A stretch of DNA of 64,000 bases from contig NZ_JACKZC010000001.1 of NCBI RefSeq assembly GCF_014212495.1, positions 248,001-312,000 on the forward strand, read 5' to 3'. How positions within the stretch are numbered: position 1 is the stretch's first letter; every line of letters begins with the position of its first letter. Made by a program: the position numbers and the translations under genes. The notes below the pieces were generated by a model. The model saw nothing but the letters and a program-made list of their open reading frames with translations, was not told the DNA's origin and ran no database searches. Shown here in pieces: positions 1-8,266 of the stretch. Source of the DNA: Pontibacter sp. Tf4. GTDB taxonomy: Bacteria; Bacteroidota; Bacteroidia; Cytophagales; Hymenobacteraceae.

Positions 1-79
1 TGGCAGCGCCAATGTAAAAGCCTTGTTCCGCTATTAACGCACAACTATAGGTTAGGCTTTTTTAGCGATAACGTATAAC

Positions 80-107
80 TTAGGGGCAGCCGGTTGGTTG
101 CCCCTAA
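80..107 (+). terminator. Hairpin, probable terminator of the gene left of the window
   Basis: A 9-bp perfect stem (TTAGGGGCA at 80-88 with TGCCCCTAA at 99-107) encloses a 10-base loop and is followed by a short T run. It lies between the left edge and the first gene, so it most likely ends an upstream transcript. The T tract is weak, so termination is inferred. Confidence 0.5.
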
Positions 108-134
108 CTTTTGCAGCCTGTTTCAGCACTCCCC

Positions 135-1157
135 ATGACACCACACCTCACAGACGTGCTTAATTTTTTGTCGAAGATGACGTGGAAGCGTGCGTTTAAT
201 GCACTGCAGGTGGTAAGCAGTTATTTGTATGCGAAGGTTACAGGCAAAGCGGTGCACTGGGGAATGCCGGTCAGTATATCCCTGGAGCCAACCACCTCGT
301 GTAACCTGCGCTGCCCCGAGTGCCCCAGCGGGCTGCGCTCCTTTACGCGCCCTACCGGCATGTTGCAGCCCGAACTATACCGCCACATTATTGACCAGCT
401 GCACAGCAAGCTTTTATACCTCATCTTTTACTTTCAGGGCGAGCCGTATCTGCACAAACAGTTTCTGGAAATGGTAAGCTATGCCAGTCAGAAAGGTATT
501 TACACGGCCACATCAACCAATGCCCATTATTTAGACGATGCTACCGCCCGCAAAACGGTGGAATCCGGTCTGGACAGGCTTATCGTTTCGATTGACGGCA
601 CCACTCAGGAGACCTATAGTTCTTATAGAATTGGGGGCAAGCTGGACAAAGTGCTGGAAGGAACACGCAATGTGGTGAAGTGGAAAAAGGAGCTGAAGTC
701 GAAAACGCCGCATATTATGTTTCAGTTTCTGGTGGTACGGCCAAACGAGCATCAGCTGGGAGATGTAAAGGCCCTGGCAAAAGAATTGGGTGTGGATGAA
801 GTAGTGTTCAAAACTGCACAGATCTACGATTATGAACACGGCTCACCGCTCATCCCAACTATAGATTATTACTCCCGCTACCAAAACAACGGCAACGACA
901 ACTATAGCATCAAAAATAAACTGCTGAACCACTGCTGGAAAATGTGGCACTCCTGTGTGATTACCTGGGACGGCCTGGTAGTGCCCTGCTGTTTTGATAA
1001 GGATGCTGAGTATCGGTTCGGAGACCTGAAAGAAGACACTTTTACAACCGTATGGCGCGGCGCAAACTATAGCCGGTTCAGGCAGACGGTGCTGCGCTCG
1101 CGTGCAGAAGTAGAGATGTGCCGTAACTGTACCGAAGGAACAAGAGTATGGGCATAA
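135..1157 (+). CDS. Radical SAM protein with SPASM-type C-terminus
   Basis: Probable radical SAM enzyme of unknown substrate. The motif CNLRCPEC near residues 56-63 supplies the CxxxCxxC cysteines that bind the catalytic 4Fe-4S cluster. The C-terminal third has further cysteines (HCWKMWHSC, VVPCCF and a final CRNC) as in SPASM domains, which hold auxiliary Fe-S clusters. The reading frame opens earlier at a TTG (111), but the ATG at 135 is preferred because the earlier stretch overlaps a promoter-like sequence. At 340 residues the length fits SPASM proteins. The MscS gene follows after 39 bases and may be co-transcribed. No peptide substrate or partner gene is visible nearby, so the reaction cannot be named. 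Confidence 0.85.
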   Translation: MTPHLTDVLNFLSKMTWKRAFNALQVVSSYLYAKVTGKAVHWGMPVSISLEPTTSCNLRCPECPSGLRSFTRPTGMLQPELYRHIIDQLHSKLLYLIFYFQGEPYLHKQFLEMVSYASQKGIYTATSTNAHYLDDATARKTVESGLDRLIVSIDGTTQETYSSYRIGGKLDKVLEGTRNVVKWKKELKSKTPHIMFQFLVVRPNEHQLGDVKALAKELGVDEVVFKTAQIYDYEHGSPLIPTIDYYSRYQNNGNDNYSIKNKLLNHCWKMWHSCVITWDGLVVPCCFDKDAEYRFGDLKEDTFTTVWRGANYSRFRQTVLRSRAEVEMCRNCTEGTRVWA

Positions 1158-1196
1158 ATACCGGGTGCTAAACCCTGTAACTGAGCCCTACTCCGT

Positions 1197-2129
1197 ATGA
1201 ACGACATCGACAAAGCCCTTGAACTGCTGCTTACCAAGCTGGAACTATGGGGCCGGCACCTTGTGCTGATGCTGCCCAACCTGTTTCTTGCACTGCTTAT
1301 TCTGGTCATCACCTTTTATGTAGCCCGCCTCATCCGCAAAGGACTCGAGAAAGTAATTGCCCGCTTCTCGCACAGCCCTGCCCTGAACAACCTTATTTCC
1401 ACGCTGCTTTACCTGGCTATCGTCATGATCGGTTTCCTGCTGGTGCTGAGTGTGTTGAAGCTGGATAATGTGGTGGTGAGTTTGCTGGCTGGTGTGGGTA
1501 TAGTTGGTCTGGCGCTGGGCTTTGCGTTTCAGGATATTGCGGCCAACTTTATTTCGGGAACTATCATAGCGGTGCAGAAACCATTTGGCGTCGGCGACAT
1601 GATCGAAACCAACGACTACTTTGGTGTGATCGAACGCATCTCGCTCCGGACTGTAAATATCAGGAAAGTGACCGGTGAACTGGTGATGCTGCCCAATAAG
1701 ATGGTGTTCGAGAACCCGGTTACCAACTACTCTTTTCACGGTATCCGGCGCGTAGATTTGGATGCGCGCATCTCATACGACGAAGACCTGGAGCAGATAC
1801 AACGAATTGTTATTGAAGCGCTGCAGGATGTAAAGAACCGCGTAAAGACCCGCGATGTAGAAGTAGTTTATGATAAGTTTGATGAGAGCTCCATTAACTT
1901 TAAAGCCCGTTTCTGGGTAACCTACACCCGGCAGTTTGATTACGTAAGTGCTAAAAGCGATGCGATCATCCGCATTAAAAAAGCATTCGACGAGCGTGGT
2001 ATTGTTATCCCGTATCCTGTTCGGGTGCTGGACTTTAACACGAAGCACAGCGAAGCGTTATCAGACCAGCTGGGTGCTATTAAAGTGGCTATTAAGAATG
2101 ATGATAAGGAAGATAAGCAAAGAGACTAA
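1197..2129 (+). CDS. MscS-family mechanosensitive ion channel
   Basis: Small-conductance mechanosensitive channel of the inner membrane, expected to release solutes on osmotic downshock. Three hydrophobic helices lie in the first 120 residues (about 20-45, 62-82 and 88-118). The third is the glycine/alanine-rich pore helix (LLAGVGIVGLALGFAFQ), followed by the conserved IAANFISG region and the beta-domain segment around VMLPNKMVFENPVTNY. At 310 residues it is close to E. coli MscS (286). The hydrophilic lysine/aspartate-rich tail is not conserved. It follows the radical SAM gene by 39 bases and ends at a strong bidirectional terminator. Confidence 0.92.
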   Translation: MNDIDKALELLLTKLELWGRHLVLMLPNLFLALLILVITFYVARLIRKGLEKVIARFSHSPALNNLISTLLYLAIVMIGFLLVLSVLKLDNVVVSLLAGVGIVGLALGFAFQDIAANFISGTIIAVQKPFGVGDMIETNDYFGVIERISLRTVNIRKVTGELVMLPNKMVFENPVTNYSFHGIRRVDLDARISYDEDLEQIQRIVIEALQDVKNRVKTRDVEVVYDKFDESSINFKARFWVTYTRQFDYVSAKSDAIIRIKKAFDERGIVIPYPVRVLDFNTKHSEALSDQLGAIKVAIKNDDKEDKQRD

Positions 2130-2148
2130 GCTGCAACTATAAACTATA

Positions 2149-2188
2149 AAACAGAAGAGCCGGCTACATTTGGCCGGCTCTTCTGTTT
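2149..2188. terminator. Bidirectional terminator between convergent genes
   Basis: A 14-bp perfect stem (2151-2164 with 2173-2186) with loop TACATTTG is flanked by A-rich and T-rich tracts, so it can end transcription from both sides. It serves the MscS gene on the plus strand and overlaps the stop codon of the minus-strand gene ending at 2187. Confidence 0.85.
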
Positions 2189-2525
2189 ACTTATCTCTTT
2201 TATCCAGGTTCTTACCTAAATCCTCTACCTGTTTCAGGAAGCTGTCTACACCGGTATCGGCATAGGGGCCATACGAGTTAGAAATGGTACCTTTCATACC
2301 GCTGGAGGTTTCAATTGCATACAGTATCGACATATCGTCCGGGTTGCTTTCCCCTTCAAAACGATAGAAGTCCACGATACGCACCTGGTCGGCAGCAAAC
2401 TGCTCTTTTTCTTCCATAGTGCACAATTTACCTTCTCCGGATACTTTAAAATCGTACTTATAGCCGTCCTTGCGCAGGCGGTTCAGCACGTTTACCAAAG
2501 ATCTTTCTTCTACTTTATCTTGCAT
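2187..2525 (-). CDS. Conserved hypothetical protein, 112 residues
   Basis: A small soluble protein with no signal peptide or membrane helix. It begins MQDKVEERSLVNVLNRLR and has an acidic middle and a C-terminal lysine-rich helix. From memory, similar short Bacteroidota proteins are sometimes labelled phosphoribosylpyrophosphate synthetase, but this one is far too short for a PRPP synthetase and shows no PRPP loop, so that name should not be transferred. The gene is monocistronic, with its own terminator overlapping the stop codon. Function unknown. Confidence 0.75.
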   Translation of the reverse strand: MQDKVEERSLVNVLNRLRKDGYKYDFKVSGEGKLCTMEEKEQFAADQVRIVDFYRFEGESNPDDMSILYAIETSSGMKGTISNSYGPYADTGVDSFLKQVEDLGKNLDKRDK

Positions 2526-2668
2526 GATATTTTACGTTAAGTTAATTCAGTTCTAGCATTATAAGTTGGCTATAGAACTATACGCAAATTATGGCTTTGG
2601 TTATGTGCACAACTATAAATTATGGGCGTAAAATGCCCTTTCTGTACGCTCAGGTTGCCTGTAAAAAG

Positions 2669-2698
2669 AAAAGCGCCACCTGTTTGGGCAGCGCTTTT
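2669..2698 (-). terminator. Terminator of the FeoB-associated protein gene
   Basis: Stem AAAAGCGC (2669-2676) with GCGCTTTT (2691-2698). Read on the minus strand it is followed by a T-rich run, and it lies 27 bases past the stop codon at 2725. Confidence 0.65.
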
Positions 2699-2724
2699 TA
2701 TCGTTTATAGTTGCAGACTATAGT

Positions 2725-2916
2725 TTATATTTTAGGCAGTGCAGCTTGTTTTCGCCGCTCCATCTCCTGCTCTATCTTTTTAAAATCGATGCCACCGCAG
2801 GCGCCGCAGCTTTTGGCACAACCTTCGGCTTTGCTACTGAAGGTGCGGTACAACATACGGGCGATATAAGCTACCGCCACTACAAAAAGTACGAGAATGA
2901 TGATTTGCTGTACCAT
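2725..2916 (-). CDS. FeoB-associated Cys-rich membrane protein
   Basis: A 63-residue protein with one N-terminal transmembrane helix (about 4-24) and a cytoplasmic tail carrying CAKSCGACGG, three closely spaced cysteines. This matches the small FeoB-associated Cys-rich membrane protein family, usually linked to ferrous iron transport. No feoA or feoB gene is in the window, so an iron role rests on family membership only. The inositol monophosphatase gene upstream ends 34 bases before it and may share its transcript. Confidence 0.75.
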   Translation of the reverse strand: MVQQIIILVLFVVAVAYIARMLYRTFSSKAEGCAKSCGACGGIDFKKIEQEMERRKQAALPKI

Positions 2917-2950
2917 GATATTGTTACAACTATAAGCCGGTATAAAAAGT

Positions 2951-3754
2951 TTAAGACAGCGCCTGTTTCCAGTGCAAAGCTATGGTTTTAAGCATCTCGT
3001 TGTGGATGTTGCCGTTACTTGCCACAATCTCGCGTCCGAAAATATAGTCGCCCCCATCCGTAAATTTAGAAAGTTTTCCGCCTGCTTCTTTAACTATAAC
3101 TACTCCGGCTGCTACATCCCAGGCATTCAGGTTGTACTCAAAAAAGCCTTCGAAGCGGCCAGCGGCTACATAAGCCAGATCCAGCGCAGCCGAACCAATG
3201 CGGCGCACACCATGCGAGGTTCCCATAAAAGCCCCCAACACCTGCAGATACTGCTGTGTCAGGTCGAAATCGTAGTACGGGAATCCGGTCGCGATCAGAG
3301 AATCCTTCAGCGCCGGGGCATCCGAAACATGGATCTGTTTATCGTTCAGGTAAGCACCATTGCCTTTGGTGGCGTAAAAGCATTCGTTGTGCATCGGGTT
3401 ATAGATCACGCCCAGCACTACTTCATCGCCTTTCATCAGACCGATGCTTACGGCAAAGTGGTGCAGGCCGTGGGTAAAGTTGGTGGTGCCATCCAGCGGG
3501 TCGATGATCCAGTTATAGGTTTCTCCTCGTTCGGTAGCTGTTTCTTCTTCGGTTATAAAGCCGGCTTCGGGCAATGCTTTGCGCAGGTCGTCTACCAGTT
3601 GCGCTTCGGCCTGTTTATCTACATACGACACCAGGTTGTTGAAGCCTTTCATCTCTATCTTAGAACGGTCGAAGTTTTCGGCTTCGTGTTTTATAAAGTC
3701 TCCGGCGTGGCGGGCTATCTCAATTACGCGTTGGCAAAGTTGCTGCAGATCCAT
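2951..3754 (-). CDS. Inositol monophosphatase family protein
   Basis: A magnesium-dependent sugar/inositol phosphatase of the IMPase (SuhB) fold, 267 residues, the normal family length. Visible metal-binding motifs are ITEEE near residue 68, WIIDPLDGTTNF near 80-92 and WDVAAG near 212. The true substrate may be inositol-1-phosphate or another small phosphate monoester. The gene lies in a minus-strand series rsmI, lnt, IMPase, FeoB-associated protein with short gaps (38 bases to lnt), so co-transcription is plausible. Confidence 0.9.
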   Translation of the reverse strand: MDLQQLCQRVIEIARHAGDFIKHEAENFDRSKIEMKGFNNLVSYVDKQAEAQLVDDLRKALPEAGFITEEETATERGETYNWIIDPLDGTTNFTHGLHHFAVSIGLMKGDEVVLGVIYNPMHNECFYATKGNGAYLNDKQIHVSDAPALKDSLIATGFPYYDFDLTQQYLQVLGAFMGTSHGVRRIGSAALDLAYVAAGRFEGFFEYNLNAWDVAAGVVIVKEAGGKLSKFTDGGDYIFGREIVASNGNIHNEMLKTIALHWKQALS

Positions 3755-3792
3755 AGTTTATAGTTATGTGGCAAAGTTTATAGTTACGCAGG

Positions 3793-5475
3793 TTAAACGC
3801 GGCTTGCTACTTTTGCCTCGGGTTTTTGTTTGTTTCTGTTGATGACAGCGCCAACTATAGCTCCCGCAAAAAGCAGCAGCGCCAGCCATAAACTGGAGTG
3901 GCCAATGTATTCGCCGTGGCGGGTATAAAAGGTCAGCTCAGTATTAGCCAGTATAGTTTGCGACAGTACATCCTGCACCCACCACTCGGAGCGGTCGGTT
4001 ATCTCGCCTTTCTGGTTGATGAAGCCTGAAATACCGGTATTGGCCGACCGGGCAATGCTTCTTCTGGTTTCTATAGCGCGCAAGGTTGCGTATTGCAGGT
4101 GTTGCTTGTAACCCGGAGAGTCGCTCCACCAGCCGTCGTTGGTGATCACAAAGATCAGGCTGGCTCCGTTCTTCACATACTCCGACACATATTCGCCATA
4201 AATAGACTCGTAGCAGATAACCGGCGCGGCGCTAAAGGTACTGTCCAGAGCGTGGTAAAACACGTCGCGCGTATCCTGGCTGCCCTGGCTACCTACAGTG
4301 CCACCTAAATCTATCGCCAGCGGTCCTAAGAATTTAAAGACTTCCGGGTAAGGCAGCTTTTCTACGCCCGGCACCAGTTTCGATTTATGATAAATATCGA
4401 TCTCGCCGTTGCGGTTAATGTGCATGCCCGAGTTAAAGGAGTCGTAATAGCCAAAGCCTTCAAGGTGGCGGATAGTAGGGCTGGCATCTTTGTTATCGCC
4501 GTAAAACGTGTAGCTGTCGAGCCCGGTAACCAGTTCTGTTTGCGGGTGGCGGTTCACAAAATCCTTCAGCTCCTGTATGGATCGATAATTATGGAGTTGC
4601 TCTTCCCAGTAGCCCTGGTCCTGCCGCAGCGCAGTTTCCGGCCACACTACAAACTTTGTATTCTTCGTGATCTTCTGTTCCGACAGGTTGATAAGGCGTT
4701 GCTGCTGCTCTTCATAAGGAATAAAGTTTTCGTGGCCTGAGAATTTTTCGCGGTATGGGTCGATGTTTGGCTGCACTACCACCACTTCGGTTGGCGTGCC
4801 TTTCTCTTCGTAAGTGGCCAGTATGCCAAATGATATAACGATAGGCGCAACTATAAGCACCAGTGGCAACCACAGTCTTTTAAGCTCCACACGTTCCTGC
4901 GGGTAATTCTTGATCACTAGGAAGATGAGTACATTTACCAGCAGCACCCATACCGAACCGCCTAAAAAGCCAGTGTACTCGTACCACTGCACCCAGGTGT
5001 TAAGCGTGGCAAAGCCATTACCCAACGTCAGCCACGGCCACGACAGATCCCAGTTCAGGTGGAACTGCTCAAAAGCTATCCAGTAAACTATAAAAGAAAT
5101 GTAGCCAATGGTGTTGCCCAGGTATTTGCGGGTAAAGTAAAAAGCCATTAACGGAATACACATCAGGGCTGCATTGAACAACACTGCTGCTATACCGCCC
5201 GGCAAGGTAGAGTGCGACACCCACCAGGTAGTAAAGGCGTTCCACAGCACCATAGCCACATACGACCACTTAAAGAATGTAAAGCCCGGCGACTTGTGCT
5301 TGCCGCTCTCAACTATAGCTTTCTCCATGTATAGCAGCGGCACAAACCCCACAAACAGGAAAAAAGCCAGCGGTTTGGTAGGCCAGCCCAGCCATAGTAA
5401 AAGCCCCGTAAGGAGCGCTGAGAAAGGAACTATATAAGGGCTATTTACTACCCTGTACAACAATGACGAATTCAC
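3793..5475 (-). CDS. lnt: Apolipoprotein N-acyltransferase
   Basis: Adds the third acyl chain to the N-terminal cysteine of lipoproteins at the periplasmic face of the inner membrane. The N-terminal part (to about residue 220) is a series of membrane helices; a carbon-nitrogen hydrolase domain follows. The catalytic triad is visible: Glu in WPETAL (about 278), Lys in YHKSKLVPGVE (about 362) and Cys in CYESIYGEY (about 418). A last helix lies at the C-terminus (about 528-545). At 560 residues it is slightly longer than E. coli Lnt. The start is GTG and overlaps the end of rsmI by 35 bases, suggesting translational coupling. Several lipoproteins in the window are possible substrates. Confidence 0.93.
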   Translation of the reverse strand: MNSSLLYRVVNSPYIVPFSALLTGLLLWLGWPTKPLAFFLFVGFVPLLYMEKAIVESGKHKSPGFTFFKWSYVAMVLWNAFTTWWVSHSTLPGGIAAVLFNAALMCIPLMAFYFTRKYLGNTIGYISFIVYWIAFEQFHLNWDLSWPWLTLGNGFATLNTWVQWYEYTGFLGGSVWVLLVNVLIFLVIKNYPQERVELKRLWLPLVLIVAPIVISFGILATYEEKGTPTEVVVVQPNIDPYREKFSGHENFIPYEEQQQRLINLSEQKITKNTKFVVWPETALRQDQGYWEEQLHNYRSIQELKDFVNRHPQTELVTGLDSYTFYGDNKDASPTIRHLEGFGYYDSFNSGMHINRNGEIDIYHKSKLVPGVEKLPYPEVFKFLGPLAIDLGGTVGSQGSQDTRDVFYHALDSTFSAAPVICYESIYGEYVSEYVKNGASLIFVITNDGWWSDSPGYKQHLQYATLRAIETRRSIARSANTGISGFINQKGEITDRSEWWVQDVLSQTILANTELTFYTRHGEYIGHSSLWLALLLFAGAIVGAVINRNKQKPEAKVASRV

Positions 5476-6127
5476 CTTTAATTGCTTTGGTTGTAAAAGT
5501 TTGTATCAGTTCGTCGAGCGTACCATTTAGGGTCTCTTCAAACATTTTAGATATTTCACGTGAAACAGATGCCATGCGCTCGCCGCCGAAATACTCTTTA
5601 AACTGTGTTAGGGTCTTAAGTAGACGGTGTGGAGATTCATAAAAGATCATCGTGCGTTCTTCTTCGGCCAGGCTTTGCAGGCGCGTCTGGCGGCCTTTTT
5701 TTATAGGTAGAAATCCTTCAAACGTAAACCTATCGGTACTAAAACCTGATTTAACCAGCGCCGGCACAAAAGCAGTGGCTCCAGGTAAGCACTCCACTTT
5801 CAAGTCATGCTTCAGGCACTCGCGCACCAGGAAAAACCCCGGATCCGAAATGCCCGGCGTACCGGCATCCGAGATCAGTGCCATTACTTCGCCGGCTTTC
5901 AGTCTGTCAACTATATGGGCGGTGGCTTTGTGCTCGTTGTGCAGGTGGTGGCTGTGCATGCGCTTCTCAATACCCAGATGCTGCAGCAGTTTGCCGCTGG
6001 TGCGGGTATCTTCTGCCAGTATCACATCTACTTCTTTCAGTATCCGGATAGCACGCAGCGTAATGTCTTCCAGGTTGCCGATGGGGGTGGGTACCAGGTA
6101 TAGGTTTGTTTTTTCAGGTTCCTGCAT
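5441..6127 (-). CDS. rsmI: 16S rRNA (cytidine-1402-2'-O)-methyltransferase
   Basis: Methylates the ribose of C1402 in 16S rRNA using S-adenosylmethionine. The N-terminus LYLVPTPIGNLEDITLRA is the RsmI signature, followed by AEDTRTSG and SDAGTPGISDPG, the tetrapyrrole-methylase-fold binding loops. At 228 residues it is shorter than E. coli RsmI (286), as is common in this phylum. The gene starts 4 bases after a TATCTTTG box, so the mRNA may be leaderless. It overlaps lnt downstream. Confidence 0.95.
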   Translation of the reverse strand: MQEPEKTNLYLVPTPIGNLEDITLRAIRILKEVDVILAEDTRTSGKLLQHLGIEKRMHSHHLHNEHKATAHIVDRLKAGEVMALISDAGTPGISDPGFFLVRECLKHDLKVECLPGATAFVPALVKSGFSTDRFTFEGFLPIKKGRQTRLQSLAEEERTMIFYESPHRLLKTLTQFKEYFGGERMASVSREISKMFEETLNGTLDELIQTFTTKAIKGEFVIVVQGSK

Positions 6128-6139
6128 GCTGCAAAGATA
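6125..6139 (-). promoter_or_regulatory. rsmI -7 promoter box next to the start codon
   Basis: On the minus strand the sequence is TATCTTTG, then CAGC, then ATG. TATCTTTG fits the Bacteroidota -7 consensus TAnnTTTG exactly. No clear -33 TTG lies at the expected 20-base spacing. If active, transcription would begin within a few bases of the start codon. Confidence 0.45.
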
Positions 6140-6141
6140 CT

Positions 6142-6252
6142 ATTTTAATTGCTGATTGTCAGTTGCTGATTGTTTGTACGTTCAACTATAGACGCTTGTC
6201 AGGCACCAAAAATCATAGGCTCTATTCCTAACAATCAACTACCAGCAATTAA
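6142..6252. repeat. Intergenic gap bounded by inverted TGATTG-type arms
   Basis: The left arm carries AATTGCTGATTG and a second TTGCTGATTG (6146-6175); the right arm carries AACAATCAACTACCAGCAAT (6230-6250), their approximate inverse complement. An AACTATAG element lies between them. Similar arms bound other gaps in the window (18.4, 22.8 and 28.6 kb). Confidence 0.5.
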
Positions 6253-6503
6253 AGTTCAGAAGCGGTTATCTGATCGTAAATTTCGTCGATGCGACGGGCC
6301 AGCTTAATATCTTTCTCGGTAACCATATTGCCCGCATCGTGGGTGGTGAGCTCGATTTCGATCTTGTTATACACATTGCTCCACCACGGATGATGGTCCA
6401 TTTCTTCGGCTACATCGGCTACCTGTTGCATAAAGTGCATGGCCTGTTTAAAATCCTTGAATGTAAGGCTGCGGTGCAGTTTATGACCTTCTTCTTTCCA
6501 CAT
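6249..6503 (-). CDS. 4a-hydroxytetrahydrobiopterin dehydratase
   Basis: Pterin-4a-carbinolamine dehydratase, which recycles the oxidised pterin cofactor of aromatic amino acid hydroxylases. The 84-residue length is slightly short for the family (about 95-105). The signature is present: EEMDHHPWWSNVYNKIEI near residues 36-53 with the catalytic histidine pair, followed by LTTHDAGNMVTEKD. No phenylalanine hydroxylase gene is in the window. It lies 121 bases upstream of rsmI on the same strand. Confidence 0.92.
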   Translation of the reverse strand: MWKEEGHKLHRSLTFKDFKQAMHFMQQVADVAEEMDHHPWWSNVYNKIEIELTTHDAGNMVTEKDIKLARRIDEIYDQITASEL

Positions 6504-6633
6504 AGTTTCTCGGGTTATAGTTGCTTATACTTCATAAAGGCGTTTAACGATGAGCTGACAACGCATTAAAAATGGCTGGCGTATAGTTTAAAATTGTAAT
6601 GATTACAGCTACAAACCTAAAGCTACCAAAACT

Positions 6634-7494
6634 ATGAAAAACAAACCGAAGAAATTGCCGGCACAGGAGCAGAAAACCCAACCTGGGAAAGAACATAAAA
6701 TGACACCAAAACCCGAGTACATCCGGGAGAACTATAAAGGCAGCGACAAACTGAAAGGTAAAGTGGCCCTGATAACCGGTGGCGACAGCGGCATTGGCCG
6801 GGCTGTAGCCGTTCACTTTGCCCGCGAAGGCGCCGACATAGCTATAGTTTACCTGAACGAAGACCGCGACGCCGAAGAAACTAAGGACTTTATAGAGCAG
6901 GAAGGCCGTAAGTGCCTATTGCTTTCCGGAGATATCGGAGACGAAAAGTTCTGCCAGCAAGCGGTAGCGCAAACTATAAAAGAGCTGGGTAAGCTGGATA
7001 TATTGGTAAACAACGCTGCCGAGCAACACGAGCAAACCGACCTGACAGACATCTCTAAAGACCAGCTACAGCGCACCTTCCAAACGAATATCTTTTCGAT
7101 GTTCTACATCACCAAAGCAGCCCTGGAACACATGAAAGAAGGAAGTGCTATAGTTAATTCTACATCGGTCACCTCTTACCGCGGCAGCGATCATTTAATG
7201 GACTATGCCTCTACCAAAGGTGCTATAACGGCCTTCACCAGATCGCTGTCGGCTAACCTGGCTGAGAAAAAGATCCGTGTAAATGCCGTAGCTCCCGGAC
7301 CCATCTGGACACCGCTCATCCCAGCTTCGTTTGATGCGGAAAAGGTTAAAGAATTCGGGCAGAATGTGCCGCTCAAGCGCCCCGGGCAGCCATCCGAAGT
7401 TGCGCCAGCCTATGTTTTTTTAGCTTCTGATGATGGCTCTTACATAACAGGCCAGGTAATCCATGTAAACGGTGGTGAGCAGGTAGGATCGTAG
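6634..7494 (+). CDS. SDR oxidoreductase, general stress protein 39-like
   Basis: Short-chain dehydrogenase with a lysine- and proline-rich N-terminal extension of about 45 residues before the Rossmann fold, the pattern of Bacillus YdaD/GSP39-type proteins. Visible motifs are TGGDSGIGRA (nucleotide binding), NNAAEQ, and the active-site YASTK with an upstream serine in NSTSVTSY. The C-terminus VIHVNGGEQ is typical of classical SDRs. The substrate is unknown. Two small hydrophilic disordered proteins follow on the same strand, which fits a general stress or desiccation role, but that is inference. Confidence 0.88.
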   Translation: MKNKPKKLPAQEQKTQPGKEHKMTPKPEYIRENYKGSDKLKGKVALITGGDSGIGRAVAVHFAREGADIAIVYLNEDRDAEETKDFIEQEGRKCLLLSGDIGDEKFCQQAVAQTIKELGKLDILVNNAAEQHEQTDLTDISKDQLQRTFQTNIFSMFYITKAALEHMKEGSAIVNSTSVTSYRGSDHLMDYASTKGAITAFTRSLSANLAEKKIRVNAVAPGPIWTPLIPASFDAEKVKEFGQNVPLKRPGQPSEVAPAYVFLASDDGSYITGQVIHVNGGEQVGS

Positions 7495-7574
7495 CAATTG
7501 CCCAACCATAACTATGGAAATGGAGTAAAAAGGGTAATGCTATAGAGTAGCAGAGAACTATAATATTAACAGTT

Positions 7575-7877
7575 ATGGCTGAAAATAAAGAAGATAAGAA
7601 CTCACTAAAAGGGCAGGCTCCGAATGAGCGGCCTGTGCGGGTGATCGAAGAAGATACAAGTGAACTGGAAATGCGTGCCGGACATATTATACCAGGTGCA
7701 GATCCGCCTAAGAACGAGCATCAGCGTGGTGGCTTCGGTAACCGCGACGGCAAAGAAGGCTTCGGTAGCGATACCGCTTCGGAAGGACCATCTGCCACCG
7801 GCGTGAACGATTTTGCCGATGACGGTACGCCGCCACCGGATAACATGCGCACCGAGGACGAAGGAAGGGGAACCTGA
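7575..7877 (+). CDS. Small disordered hydrophilic protein, possible stress protein
   Basis: A 100-residue protein rich in Glu, Asp, Gly, Pro and Arg, almost without aliphatic core residues and without a signal peptide, so it is probably intrinsically disordered. The middle contains GGFGNRDGKEGFG and the end is acidic. I recognise no family. It lies 80 bases after the GSP39-like SDR and 71 bases before another disordered protein, suggesting a stress-linked gene group. Confidence 0.7.
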   Translation: MAENKEDKNSLKGQAPNERPVRVIEEDTSELEMRAGHIIPGADPPKNEHQRGGFGNRDGKEGFGSDTASEGPSATGVNDFADDGTPPPDNMRTEDEGRGT

Positions 7878-7935
7878 TAACACCTGCAGTATTTAACTTG
7901 CTGAAAAGTGGCAAGAAGTTGTTTAATAATTTAGA

Positions 7936-7951
7936 AAAGGAGGATAAGATG
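7936..7951 (+). promoter_or_regulatory. Unusually strong Shine-Dalgarno sequence
   Basis: AAGGAGGATAAG precedes ATG at 7949. An extended AAGGAGG is uncommon in Bacteroidota, which mostly use weak ribosome binding sites. It fixes the start of the following small protein at 7949 rather than an upstream TTG at 7898. Confidence 0.7.
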
Positions 7952-8176
7952 CCATCATATAAGCATACCCAGCCTGGCGGCGAAAATAAAGGAAACCCGA
8001 CAGGCAGAGGACAGGATAAAGCCGGTGTAAAACCAACCGGCGAGAAAAATGAAGCGTTACGTAATAAGTATACCGAAGGCGCAGATGAAAAACCAGCCAA
8101 CACCGGTAATGTGCTTAAAAACAACGATAACCGAAATACAAACAAGCCGGATTTGGACAAAGGCAAGTACAATTAA
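7949..8176 (+). CDS. Small lysine-, glycine- and asparagine-rich disordered protein
   Basis: A 75-residue hydrophilic protein starting MPSYKHTQPGG, with charged and polar residues throughout and no hydrophobic core. It is basic, in contrast to its acidic neighbour. The start is set by a strong AAGGAGG sequence. No family recognised. Disorder and position next to a GSP39-like SDR suggest a protective or stress role; this is inference. A perfect terminator hairpin lies 16 bases after the stop codon. Confidence 0.72.
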   Translation: MPSYKHTQPGGENKGNPTGRGQDKAGVKPTGEKNEALRNKYTEGADEKPANTGNVLKNNDNRNTNKPDLDKGKYN

Positions 8177-8191
8177 CTATAGCCGGCCCAG

Positions 8192-8230
8192 ATAAAAATA
8201 GCACCTGCTCAACACAGGTGCTATTTTTAT
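8192..8230. terminator. Strong terminator hairpin
   Basis: A perfect 16-bp stem (8192-8207 with 8215-8230) with a 7-base loop. The stem itself ends in an A tract on one side and TTTTTAT on the other, so it can work on either strand. It closes the stress-related gene group. Confidence 0.88.
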
Positions 8231-8266
8231 GATACTTTTGCCAAACTATAGTTTAACCAATCAACA

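Noticed and set aside
2187..2525. Label phosphoribosylpyrophosphate synthetase for the 112-residue protein
   Set aside because: Far too short, with no PRPP-binding loop; the label seems to have spread by copying.
2972..3763. Plus-strand reading frame of 263 codons opposite the inositol monophosphatase gene
   Set aside because: It is antisense to a clear IMPase with all metal-binding motifs, and its product has no recognisable domain.
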